Shown: piece after piece, positions 49,848-59,854 of the stretch
Layout: every line of letters starts with the position of its first letter
Position numbering within the stretch: the stretch's first letter is position 1
The notes under the pieces: generated by a model
What the model was told of the DNA's origin: nothing
The model's input: the letters and a program-made list of their open reading frames with translations, nothing else
Database searches by the model: none
Translations under genes and position numbers: made by a program
NCBI GenBank assembly: GCA_015056585.1
Contig: SVFZ01000022.1
Coordinates: forward strand, 1 to 64,000
Origin: Butyrivibrio sp.
GTDB lineage: Bacteria > Bacillota > Clostridia > Lachnospirales > Lachnospiraceae
Direction of reading: 5' to 3'
Length of the DNA: 64,000 nt

Positions 49848-50615
49848 TTAAATTGCAGCTTTCATGCCATGCACATATTCTTCTATATACTTAGGAGCCT
49901 CTTTTCCATATTTCTCCAGAAGCTTAATAATTGCTGATCCAACTATTACCCCGTCTGCTTTAGATGAGAATTTTGTTGCCTGTTCTGGTGTTGAGATACC
50001 AAAACCTATAGCACAGGGTACATTGGTGTTCTCACGAATTACTTTTACGATTGAATCAAGATCTGTGGTGATATTACTTCTGGTACCGGTAACACCAAGA
50101 CTGGAAACAACGTAGATGAAGCCTTTCGCTTCTTTTGCAATCATTGAAATGCGGTTTTCTGAAGTTGGTGCGATAAGGGAAACTAGGTCCAGATTATTTT
50201 TGACACAGATGTCATTAAATTCATCTTTTTCTTCAAAGGGAAGATCCGGAAGGATAAGCCCATCAATGCCAATTTCACGGCATTTTCCGATAAACGCTTC
50301 TGCCCCATAGGAATAAATAACGTTTGCGTATGTCATAAATACCATGGGAACAGTCACTTCTTTTCTAAGGTCAACGACAAAATCAAATATCTTATCAGTG
50401 GTGACGCCACCTTTTAACGCACGAAGATTTGCGCCTTGGATTACAGGTCCTTCAGCGGTTGGATCAGAAAAAGGAATACCAAGTTCTATAAGGTCTGCTC
50501 CGCCGTTTACTGCTGCGATAACAGCTTCTTTTGTGGTCTCAAGATCAGGGTCACCACAGGTTATGAATGCGATAAATGCTTTTCCATTCTCAAAAGCCTT
50601 TTTAATATTACTCAT
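49848..50615 (-). CDS. trpA: Tryptophan synthase alpha chain
   Basis: 255 residues. Cleaves indole-3-glycerol phosphate to indole, which channels to TrpB. Catalytic region ELGIPFSDPTAEGPVIQ with the Glu and Asp residues, and GFGISTPEQA phosphate loop. Last gene of the operon; AAGGAG site. Confidence 0.97.
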   Translation of the reverse strand: MSNIKKAFENGKAFIAFITCGDPDLETTKEAVIAAVNGGADLIELGIPFSDPTAEGPVIQGANLRALKGGVTTDKIFDFVVDLRKEVTVPMVFMTYANVIYSYGAEAFIGKCREIGIDGLILPDLPFEEKDEFNDICVKNNLDLVSLIAPTSENRISMIAKEAKGFIYVVSSLGVTGTRSNITTDLDSIVKVIRENTNVPCAIGFGISTPEQATKFSSKADGVIVGSAIIKLLEKYGKEAPKYIEEYVHGMKAAI

Positions 50616-50688
50616 GATAATCTCCTTGTATCATAAACTTAAGAAAATACAGTCAAAATGCTGTATAAAACTTCAAATTAACAAACAA

Positions 50689-51888
50689 TCACTCATCGTC
50701 GCTGATGGTTTTATCACCTCTGTATCTTGCAATTGCAGCGCAGTCTTTATCTCCTCTTCCGGAAATAGTTATAACGATGATCTTATCCTTATCAAGTGTA
50801 GGAGCTAGCTTCATTGCATAAGCAACAGCGTGTGATGACTCAATGGCAGGGATGATACCTTCAATTCTTGAAAGGTATTCAAAGGCATTTACAGCTTCTT
50901 CGTCAGTAATAGCCACATATTCTGCTCTGCCGGAATCATGAAGATAAGCATGCTCCGGACCGATTCCAGGATAATCAAGACCTGCTGAAATAGAATAAAC
51001 AGGAGCAATCTGACCATACTTGTCCTGACAGAAATAGGACTTCATACCGTGGAAAATTCCAAGTCTTCCTGTGTTGATGGTAGCAGCGGTTTCAAAGGTA
51101 TCGATACCTCTTCCGGCAGCCTCGCAGCCGATAAGCTTAACGGATTTATCTTCAATGAAATTGTAGAAGCTTCCCATGGCATTAGATCCACCGCCTACGC
51201 AGGCGATTACGGCATCAGGCAATCTTCCCTCTTTTTCCATCAGCTGCTCTTTGATTTCCTTAGAGATAACTGACTGGAAGTCTCTTACTATTGTTGGGAA
51301 CGGATGAGGACCCATTACGGAACCAAGGCAGTAATGAGTATCATCAATCCTTGAGGTCCACTCTCTCATTGCTTCTGAAACAGCATCCTTTAAAGTAGCT
51401 GTTCCTGTGGTAACCGGAATAACAGTGGCACCGAGAAGCTTCATCTTGTAAACATTAAGTGCCTGGCGCTTAGTATCTTCCTCTCCCATGTATACTACAC
51501 ACTCCATGCCCATGAGGGCTGCAGCAGTTGCAGTTGCGACACCATGCTGACCGGCGCCTGTCTCAGCGATAAGCCTGGTTTTTCCCATCTTTTTTGCAAG
51601 AAGAGCCTGTCCAAGAACATTGTTGATCTTATGAGAGCCGGTATGGTTAAGATCTTCACGCTTAAGGTAAATCTTCGCGCCTCCAAGATCCTTCGTCATT
51701 TTTTCAGCGTAATATAATCTTGAGGGTCTTCCGGCATATTCATTTAAAAGATTAGTAAGTTCGCGATTAAATTCCGGATCATCTTTATAGTGGTTATATG
51801 CTTCCTCAAGCTGGATTACAGCGTTCATAAGAGTTTCGGGAATATACTGTCCACCATGTATTCCAAATCTTCCTTTTGCGTTTGTCAT
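50689..51888 (-). CDS. trpB: Tryptophan synthase beta chain
   Basis: 399 residues. PLP-dependent condensation of indole with serine. PLP lysine in [27 protein letters not shown], and phosphate loop GGGSNAMG. Full length. A 73-bp gap leads to trpA. Confidence 0.98.
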   Translation of the reverse strand: MTNAKGRFGIHGGQYIPETLMNAVIQLEEAYNHYKDDPEFNRELTNLLNEYAGRPSRLYYAEKMTKDLGGAKIYLKREDLNHTGSHKINNVLGQALLAKKMGKTRLIAETGAGQHGVATATAAALMGMECVVYMGEEDTKRQALNVYKMKLLGATVIPVTTGTATLKDAVSEAMREWTSRIDDTHYCLGSVMGPHPFPTIVRDFQSVISKEIKEQLMEKEGRLPDAVIACVGGGSNAMGSFYNFIEDKSVKLIGCEAAGRGIDTFETAATINTGRLGIFHGMKSYFCQDKYGQIAPVYSISAGLDYPGIGPEHAYLHDSGRAEYVAITDEEAVNAFEYLSRIEGIIPAIESSHAVAYAMKLAPTLDKDKIIVITISGRGDKDCAAIARYRGDKTISDDE

Positions 51889-51914
51889 AGTTTTTCTCCT
51901 AATTATTTTCTAAA

Positions 51915-52547
51915 TCAGTGCTCAGGCGCCTGAGCTGCAATCTGAGCATCTATTAGTCTTACGTTAGCCACAAAGTTACCCATTTTAGAAGCATCCTTAT
52001 GACCGTCAGTTTCTATACCTGAACTAACATCCACGGCAAAAGGTCTTACTTCACTAATGGCATCTTTGACATTTTCCGGTAAAAGACCTCCTGCCAAAAA
52101 GTAGGGTCTTGTCAGTCCTTTTAACAGCTCCCGGTCAAAGCCTTTTCCACCTCCCATTCCTGAATCAACCAGAATGTGGTCGGCGGAGCTTTGATTTGCA
52201 ATATCAATATCATCCTGACTATTAATAATAAATGCCTTTATTATGGGTTTGTCTGTCTGTTCTCTAAGCTGATGAATATATTTTTCATTTTCACTGCCAT
52301 GCAGCTGAGCTATGTCGATTATTTCTTCGTTCAACAGTTCAGTGACAAAATCAATGTCTGCATCTACGAATACCCCAACAGTTTTTATGTCAGGAGAAAG
52401 CTCTTTTCTTAAAATCTTTGCAGTTTCCTTTCCTACATATCGCCTGCTCTTTTTCCAAAAAACAAAGCCTACATAGTCAGGTTTAAAAACGTTTGCTGCG
52501 GCTACGTCAGAAGATCTGGACAATCCGCAAAGTTTAATTTTGGTCAT
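51915..52547 (-). CDS. trpF: Phosphoribosylanthranilate isomerase
   Basis: 210 residues. KLCGLSRSSDV carries the catalytic Cys (usually KICG), the catalytic Asp follows in ILVDSGMGG, and FLAGGLLPENV ends the barrel. Not fused to trpC here. Confidence 0.95.
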   Translation of the reverse strand: MTKIKLCGLSRSSDVAAANVFKPDYVGFVFWKKSRRYVGKETAKILRKELSPDIKTVGVFVDADIDFVTELLNEEIIDIAQLHGSENEKYIHQLREQTDKPIIKAFIINSQDDIDIANQSSADHILVDSGMGGGKGFDRELLKGLTRPYFLAGGLLPENVKDAISEVRPFAVDVSSGIETDGHKDASKMGNFVANVRLIDAQIAAQAPEH

Positions 52548-52550
52548 AGA

Positions 52551-53336
52551 TTAAACCTTAATTCCTTTTAGCTCATCTAATTTTTCTTTCTTGTTCTGTG
52601 CTCTCATCAGGGTTTCACCGACAAGTACGGCATTTACCCCTATGTCTCTAAGCTTTTTGACATCTTTATGATCTTTTATTCCACTTTCAGAAACGTAGAT
52701 GACATCTTCAGGAATAAGGCTCCTAAGCTTTTTGCTGTTGTCTGTATCCACTGAGAAATCTTTGAGATTGCGGTTATTAACACCAATTATACGTGCTCCG
52801 CAATCCAAGGCCATCTGTACTTCATTTTCATCGTGAGCTTCAACCAGAGCCGAAAGACCATAGTTGTGGCAAATTGTAATATATTTTTTAAGCTCGTCTT
52901 TTGATAAAATGGAACATATTAAAAGAACTGCCGAAGCGCCTAAAATTACTGCTTCATAGATCATGTACTCATCAACGACAAAATCTTTTCTAAGACAGGG
53001 AACTGAAACAAGGGAGCTTATTTCAGAAAGATATGAATCTTTCCCAAGAAAGTATTTTGGCTCTGTGAGAACTGAAATAGCATTTGCACCGGCTTTGTCA
53101 TATTCCAGGGCAATGTCAGCATATGGGAAATCTTCTGCAATTATACCCTTAGATGGAGATGCTTTTTTACATTCACAGATAAAAGAAATTCCTTCACCCT
53201 TAAGGGCTTTTTCAAAAGGAAAGTCTTTTTTTATGAATGAAGCTGCTTCAAATCTAATGGCTTCAACAGACTTTTCTTTCTTTTTTTCTTCTACTCTTAT
53301 TCTTGCATATGCTGCTATTTCATCGAGGATTGTCAT
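52551..53336 (-). CDS. trpC: Indole-3-glycerol phosphate synthase
   Basis: 261 residues. FICECKKASPSKGII holds the catalytic Glu and Lys; LRKDFVVDEYMIYEA, GVNNRNLKDFSVD and VSESGI are family blocks. 3 bp ahead of trpF, so coupled. Confidence 0.97.
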   Translation of the reverse strand: MTILDEIAAYARIRVEEKKKEKSVEAIRFEAASFIKKDFPFEKALKGEGISFICECKKASPSKGIIAEDFPYADIALEYDKAGANAISVLTEPKYFLGKDSYLSEISSLVSVPCLRKDFVVDEYMIYEAVILGASAVLLICSILSKDELKKYITICHNYGLSALVEAHDENEVQMALDCGARIIGVNNRNLKDFSVDTDNSKKLRSLIPEDVIYVSESGIKDHKDVKKLRDIGVNAVLVGETLMRAQNKKEKLDELKGIKV

Positions 53337-53388
53337 GATAGATTTCCTTTGTATTTGTCATTAAGCTTGTTTCAAATTTAATGGATCT

Positions 53389-54408
53389 TTATTTATTACT
53401 GAGCTCAATCAGTTTATCAAGTGTTTCAGTAGCTTTTCCGGAGCTTATGATTTCAGAGGCAAGCTTTATTCCGTCTTTAAGACTGTCTGCCTTTCCGCCG
53501 ATATAGAGGGAAGCGCCGGCGTTTAAAAGAACAGCATCACGCTTTGGTCCTGTTTCTTTTCCTGAAAGGATATCTCTTGTAATCTGAGCATTTTCTTCAG
53601 GTGTTCCGCCTACAAGATCTTCTTTTTTACAGGTCTTAAAACCAAAGTCTTCAGGGCAGATCGTGTAAGACTTGTACCAGCCGTCTTTGATCTCGCAGAT
53701 AGAAGTCGGAGAACTCATGGAAATTTCATCAAGTTTATCCTGACCGAATACTACCATTCCTCTTGTTACTCCGAGGTTTACAAGAACCTGAGCAAGAGGA
53801 ACAACAAGATACTCATCATAAACACCCAGAAGCTGCATTGAAGGCTTTCCGGGATTTGTAAGTGGTCCGAGAATATTGAAAACTGTTCTGAATCCGAGTT
53901 CTTTTCTTATGGCACCAACATACTTCATGGATGTGTGGTATTTCTGAGCAAAGAAGAAGCACATCCCTGCCTCATTAAGAAGTTCAACACATTTTTCGGG
54001 ACTCTGGTCTATATTTACACCAAGTGCCTCAAGACAGTCTGCTGTTCCGCATTTTGAAGAAGCTGCCCTGTTTCCGTGCTTGGCTACCTTCATTCCACCT
54101 GCTGCAGCTACTATAGCTGAGGTTGTTGAGATATTAAAACTGTGAGCATTATCGCCGCCTGTTCCGACAATTTCAAACACATCCATTCCGGTCTCAACTG
54201 CAGTGGCATGTTCTCTCATAGCAGCAGCACAACCGGCAATTTCCTCTGTTGTTTCAGCACGGGCGCTTTTTGTTGAAAGAGCTGACAAAAAAGCGGCGTT
54301 CTGTGTGGGAGTAGTCTCACCATTCATGATCTCATTCATGACTGTATAAGCTTCATCATAGGTAAGGTCTTCTTTGTTTACGATTTTTACGATTGCGTCC
54401 TTGATCAT
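53389..54408 (-). CDS. trpD: Anthranilate phosphoribosyltransferase
   Basis: 339 residues. Glycine-rich PRPP loop [22 protein letters not shown] and the GPLTNPGKP block are complete. First gene of this operon: anthranilate synthase (trpE, trpG) must be supplied from elsewhere. GGAGGAAAAA site; the message starts about 430 bases upstream behind the T-box. Confidence 0.97.
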   Translation of the reverse strand: MIKDAIVKIVNKEDLTYDEAYTVMNEIMNGETTPTQNAAFLSALSTKSARAETTEEIAGCAAAMREHATAVETGMDVFEIVGTGGDNAHSFNISTTSAIVAAAGGMKVAKHGNRAASSKCGTADCLEALGVNIDQSPEKCVELLNEAGMCFFFAQKYHTSMKYVGAIRKELGFRTVFNILGPLTNPGKPSMQLLGVYDEYLVVPLAQVLVNLGVTRGMVVFGQDKLDEISMSSPTSICEIKDGWYKSYTICPEDFGFKTCKKEDLVGGTPEENAQITRDILSGKETGPKRDAVLLNAGASLYIGGKADSLKDGIKLASEIISSGKATETLDKLIELSNK

Positions 54409-54445
54409 TTCTTTTTCCTCCGAAATCTGTTTAAATTTTTAGATA

Positions 54446-54480
54446 CAAAAAGCGTTCCGATCTATCATTGTCGGAACGCT
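54446..54480 (-). terminator. Second terminator in the trp leader
   Basis: AGCGTTCCGA and TCGGAACGCT form a perfect 10-bp GC-rich stem with a 10-nt loop and TTTTT on the minus strand. It lies between the T-box terminator and trpD. Confidence 0.8.
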
Positions 54481-54504
54481 TTCTTTTTGGATATCTTTTG
54501 GAAA

Positions 54505-54835
54505 AAGAAAAAGTCCCTGACAGAGATAGTCTCTATCAAGGACGAATATACTTGTAATGTATGATCCGCGGTGCCACCTTGAATTCGTAGTGATAACTAC
54601 GCGCTTTAACAGGATACAGGTTACTAAGAATAGTACTTCATCATATCCCTGACAACTAACGTGTGCCAAACGTTGCAGCATACTCAGCAAATGAAGGATT
54701 TTCCAACTCACTTTTGAACTGCACCCTCAGCGGTCCATTTGAATATGTGTTTCTTGCCTGCTCTCAGCTGGTCAGGCTCTCTGTGAAGGCATCATAGACG
54801 TTATCTCCGCTTCATCGGTTTAAACTATTAACTTG
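54505..54835 (-). promoter_or_regulatory. Tryptophan T-box riboswitch leader
   Basis: Minus-strand RNA leader of the trp operon. Stem I starts with GATGAAGCGG and closes with CCGCTGAG; CACAGAGAGCC is the usual internal motif. The specifier codon UGG (54735-54737) precedes the closing strand, so it reads tRNA-Trp. T-box core AAGGTGGCACCGCGG is at 54566-54580; TGGC in the bulge fits a tRNA ending GCCA, as tRNA-Trp does. Terminator arms GTCCTTGATAGAGA and TCTCTGTCAGGGAC (54513-54543) precede TTTTTCTTTTT. AAGG of the T-box can instead pair with CCTT of the terminator, giving the antiterminator. Confidence 0.95.
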
Positions 54836-54841
54836 TAGAAA

Positions 54842-54870
54842 ATAATACTACCGAAAAAAATGCATGTCAA
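54842..54870 (-). promoter_or_regulatory. Promoter of the trp operon
   Basis: Minus strand TTGACA (54865-54870), 17-base spacer, TATTAT (54842-54847); transcription would begin near 54835 just before Stem I. Confidence 0.85.
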
Positions 54871-54886
54871 CAATTTTTTCGGTAGT
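54847..54886 (-). terminator. Terminator of the arabinofuranosidase gene, overlapping the trp promoter
   Basis: ACTACCGAAAAAA and TTTTTTCGGTAGT form a 13-bp stem about 30 bases after the GH51 stop codon. The loop contains the trp -35 box. Confidence 0.65.
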
Positions 54887-54915
54887 AAATAGTCTTAAAA
54901 CTTAATTAAACTTTA

Positions 54916-56454
<1,539 letters not shown>

Positions 56455-56591
56455 TTAACGCTACATAAATAATGATAAAACATCAAGTACAAAAAGAAAA
56501 TGTAAAAGTTGCTATTTTTTGCTCAAATAATGATATGATATAAATAGTTGAAGCAAGAATAAGAATTTTCAGAAAAGAATTGGAGTTATAG

Positions 56592-57518
56592 ATGGCAAAA
56601 AAGAATACTTTATTTAAGCTTGGAGTTATTTCTGCATTATTTAGCGGAGCTTATGCATTCAGCGATTATCTTTACAAGATATCATCAGTACCTCGTCAGC
56701 ATACTGATTCTGACAAGGATTTTGATCAGGAAATAACAGAAGGAAGGATGTTTGTCAGAAATCATCCTGACAGACAGGATATGTACATTGATGCCATTGA
56801 CCAGGCAAGGCTTCATGCTTCTTTTATTCCTGCCGGGGAAGAATCTCACAGATATGCAATTGTTATTCACGGTATTTCCGACAATCACGAAGCAAACGGT
56901 GTTTATGCAAAACATTATCTTGAAAAGGGAATAAATTGCCTTCTTCCCGATCTGAGAGGCTTTGGGAAAAGTGAAGGTAAGTATGTAGGTTATGGATATG
57001 ATGACAGATTAGATATCCTTGAATGGATTTACTGGATCATAAAAAGAGATCCTAAGGCTCATATTTTGCTTCATGGAATGAGCATGGGGGCAGCAACGAC
57101 GCTTATGACCACAGGTGAAAATCTGCCTGAAAATGTTAAGGCAGCAATTGCAGACAGTGGATATTCCACATTAAGGGAGCAGTTTGCCTCTACATATAAG
57201 AGTTTTAAAGGCTCGTTTATACCGATACCTATAGCTCTTTTCCTGGCAAGGATAATTATTTATCTCAGGGCAGGATATGACATAAATGTTGTTAATCCTA
57301 TTGAGGCTGTTACAAGATCCACTACGCCCACACTTTTTATACATGGGGATGATGATCAGTTTATTGATCCTCAGATGTGCTCAAGGCTCTATGAAGCTGC
57401 AAAGTGTCCTAAACAGTATTGTATGATTCTTGGCGCTGAACACATTGAAGGGGTTGTTAAAGATCCTGTAAACTATTGGGGCAAGATCAAAACATTTCTT
57501 GAAAAAACAGAATTTTAA
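56592..57518 (+). CDS. Membrane-anchored alpha/beta hydrolase
   Basis: 308 residues. An N-terminal hydrophobic segment (about 8-27) may anchor or export it. Nucleophile S164 in LHGMSMGAAT, oxyanion HGISDN, Asp in HGDDDQFI and His in GAEHIEG complete the triad of the COG1073 serine hydrolases. Substrate unknown. Divergent from abfA with a 158-bp shared promoter region. Single gene with terminator. Confidence 0.85.
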   Translation: MAKKNTLFKLGVISALFSGAYAFSDYLYKISSVPRQHTDSDKDFDQEITEGRMFVRNHPDRQDMYIDAIDQARLHASFIPAGEESHRYAIVIHGISDNHEANGVYAKHYLEKGINCLLPDLRGFGKSEGKYVGYGYDDRLDILEWIYWIIKRDPKAHILLHGMSMGAATTLMTTGENLPENVKAAIADSGYSTLREQFASTYKSFKGSFIPIPIALFLARIIIYLRAGYDINVVNPIEAVTRSTTPTLFIHGDDDQFIDPQMCSRLYEAAKCPKQYCMILGAEHIEGVVKDPVNYWGKIKTFLEKTEF

Positions 57519-57539
57519 GAGTATTTAATAAAGAATATG

Positions 57540-57574
57540 GGGATGCCTTTATTGTGAATTAAGGCATCCCTTTT
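57540..57574 (+). terminator. Terminator after the alpha/beta hydrolase gene
   Basis: GGGATGCCTT and AAGGCATCCC, 11-nt loop, then TTTT. Confidence 0.9.
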
Positions 57575-57642
57575 GAATTTAAGCTAATATCGGATTCTCT
57601 GTCACGTATCGCTCTTGATCATTATATATTTACGATGGGATA

Positions 57643-57671
57643 ATGACATTGCGCATTTTTTTTGATACAAT
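57643..57671 (+). promoter_or_regulatory. Promoter of the HAD gene
   Basis: ATGACA (57643-57648), 17-base spacer, TACAAT (57666-57671), 38 bases before the chosen start. Confidence 0.6.
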
Positions 57672-57708
57672 GAGTTTCCTAAATTTTGAAATGAAAAAGA
57701 GGAACGTA

Positions 57709-58413
57709 ATGATACTTTTATTTGATTGTTTTGGAACTATACTGGATTATAAGGCTGTGGATTTTGAAAAAGGCCTGCGTTTTTTATATGAAAAATTCTT
57801 TAAGGACAAGTGCACATATGAGGAATTACAGGCATATAATCTGGAACTGTTTCATGAGGTAGAGGAGCTTCACAAAAGTGAGATAGAGACTGCTTTTGTG
57901 AAGGGCGAACTTCCGCTTTATGCTAAGAAGTTTGGAACAAAACCTCTTTATATGTCTCCTTCAGAAGAAGCTGATTTTATGCTGCTTACAACCGAGCTCG
58001 ACAACTTTGAAAGCCTTCCGGGGCAGCTTGAGGAGCTTTATAACCAGGGTGTGGCAATGTATGTTTTGTCAAACAGCATTTATTCTTCAGAGGGACTTAA
58101 GTCGCTTCTTGACAGATTTGAAATAGGAAAATATTTCAGGAATGTCTGGTCCAGTTCAGACTTTGGAAAAATAAAGCCAAACAAGGAATTCTTTATGATG
58201 GGAATCCAAAATGCGTTAAGTGAAAATCCCGGAGAGTCGATGGACAGTATTGTTTATGTGGGCGATACCTATGAGGCGGATGTGGAAGGTGCAACCCGTG
58301 CAGGAGTCAGGTCTATATGGATCAACCACAAAGAAGAAGAGGATACAAAGGGTATTGCAACAAGGATAATCACGAAACATGACCAGTTTATGGAGGCTGT
58401 AAAGAGTCTTTAA
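57709..58413 (+). CDS. HAD-superfamily hydrolase
   Basis: 234 residues. Motif I is FD6CFGT, motif II VLSNS, Lys in KIKPNKEFF and motif IV VGDTYEADVEGA. The second Asp of motif I is Phe8, as in haloacid-dehalogenase-like members rather than phosphatases, so phosphatase activity is doubtful. Helical cap domain about 15-95. The frame opens at 57643, but a promoter lies there and AGAGGAAC directs initiation at 57709. Confidence 0.85.
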   Translation: MILLFDCFGTILDYKAVDFEKGLRFLYEKFFKDKCTYEELQAYNLELFHEVEELHKSEIETAFVKGELPLYAKKFGTKPLYMSPSEEADFMLLTTELDNFESLPGQLEELYNQGVAMYVLSNSIYSSEGLKSLLDRFEIGKYFRNVWSSSDFGKIKPNKEFFMMGIQNALSENPGESMDSIVYVGDTYEADVEGATRAGVRSIWINHKEEEDTKGIATRIITKHDQFMEAVKSL

Positions 58414-58559
58414 ATAATATTTCAAAACAAAGATTTTTAACGATTTATTGTTTCATATTATTCGCAAATTTATCACTATACATTCACAATTTATTCACAT
58501 ATTTTATCCAAAATATCTTTTGCAAAAAGAGATGAGTGTTTTATGTGGAGAGGTGAATC

Positions 58560-58850
58560 GTGATAACAACAAAATTGTATAATTTACAAAAGAGAAATCC
58601 GAGGACATTCGCTGTTATGCTTACCAAGAGGCAGAGAAAAGCGGTCAGCGAATATTTAAAGGACATCAATGAGGATTTCCATCCAAGTAATGGGGAATTA
58701 TATTACAATTTATCAAGGAAACTTGAGACTGGACATATGTCATACAATGACACAGAGCTTAGTATCATGAGAGCTGCAATACAGCTGAACAGATTTATCC
58801 AGCCGATTTCTTTTATATGCAGGAAATATCTGCTGTATGCCACAAGATAA
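58560..58850 (+). CDS. Small basic protein of unknown function
   Basis: 96 residues, Lys/Arg-rich, helical, with no recognised family; repeated tyrosines and RKxxxEYLK-like motifs. GTG start preceded by GAGAGGTG, so it is likely translated. It ends 25 bp before surE and may be cotranscribed with it. The 146-bp gap before it is AT-rich with a repeated TTCACA word and no other visible element. Confidence 0.6.
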   Translation: MITTKLYNLQKRNPRTFAVMLTKRQRKAVSEYLKDINEDFHPSNGELYYNLSRKLETGHMSYNDTELSIMRAAIQLNRFIQPISFICRKYLLYATR

Positions 58851-58875
58851 AAATGATCAGGATAAGGGGGATGCA

Positions 58876-59595
58876 ATGGGGAAAATATTTTTACTGACAA
58901 ATGATGATGGAATTAAGTCGGACGGGCTGTTTCGTTTAGCCAAGACTGCCAGTGAATTTGGTGAAGTATGGGTTGTTGCGCCGGATGATCAGAGAAGTGC
59001 AGCTTCTCATAGCATTACCCTTAGAAATTCAATAGAAGTTCATCCTTGTGATATCGGAATCGAGAATGTGCATGCATTTTCCTGTAGCGGAATGCCTGCA
59101 GACTGCATTAGAGTGGGACTTCTTAATGTGATGAACAAAAAGCCGGATGTAATAATGTCAGGAATAAATTTTGGCTACAATCTGGCTACGGATATTCAGT
59201 ATTCCGCCACTTTAGGAGCTGCTTTTGAAGGAGAATTCCAAGGATATTTGTCGATAGCATTTTCTGAGGGAATGAACGAATGTCATGAGGTGACTGATCA
59301 CTATCTTAAAGACATTATGGCTGAGCTGATAGAGAAAGAATATGTGGAGGGACAGGTCTGGAATGTGAATTTCCCTCAGTGCAGACTATCAGAGTGCAAG
59401 GGAGTGCTAAATGACAGACGGGTTTCCAGAAAGTCCTTTTACAACGACAGATATAAGGTTTTGGAAACCTTCCATGATGGGGGATTAAACCTGATGGTTG
59501 ACGGAATTTATACTCCTGAACATGAGGAGGGCACAGATTATGGTGCTATTTTAGATAATTATGTTTCTGTCGGTGTAGTGAAGAATATAAGTTAA
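58876..59595 (+). CDS. surE: 5'/3'-nucleotidase SurE
   Basis: 239 residues. LLTNDDGIKSDG supplies the metal-binding Asp-Asp; VVAPDDQRSAASHSIT and MSGINFGYNLATDIQYSATLGAAFEG are signatures. Dephosphorylates nucleoside monophosphates. ATG 58876 has AAGGGGG seven bases upstream; the frame to 58837 overlaps the upstream gene. Confidence 0.95.
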   Translation: MGKIFLLTNDDGIKSDGLFRLAKTASEFGEVWVVAPDDQRSAASHSITLRNSIEVHPCDIGIENVHAFSCSGMPADCIRVGLLNVMNKKPDVIMSGINFGYNLATDIQYSATLGAAFEGEFQGYLSIAFSEGMNECHEVTDHYLKDIMAELIEKEYVEGQVWNVNFPQCRLSECKGVLNDRRVSRKSFYNDRYKVLETFHDGGLNLMVDGIYTPEHEEGTDYGAILDNYVSVGVVKNIS

Positions 59596-59617
59596 AAAAG
59601 ATTGATCTGATGCGATA

Positions 59618-59666
59618 GGGGCTGTTGAGCCGGATGACTGATAATCCTGCTCAATGGCTCTTTTTT
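59618..59666 (+). terminator. Terminator of surE
   Basis: Long stem in which TTGAGC pairs with GCTCAA, extended by GGGCTG/TGGCTC with wobble pairs and inner GGAT/ATCC; six T follow. Confidence 0.85.
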
Positions 59667-59854
59667 AGTTATATGATATACAAAATACCTCAAATAGATT
59701 TCACACAATAAGGTTTTGCTATAACTTTGGCAAAATCTGACAACCAAATAGCATTTTGTGGTAAGCAGAATGTGCAAAAATACTTAATAATCTATTTTAA
59801 TAGGTGCATTGTGGGGATAATTGCACAAACGACAAATATTATAGGAGGAGAAGT

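Noticed and set aside
54439-54711. 90-codon minus-strand frame upstream of trpD
   Set aside because: It lies across the T-box core and both terminators, so it is RNA structure read as codons.
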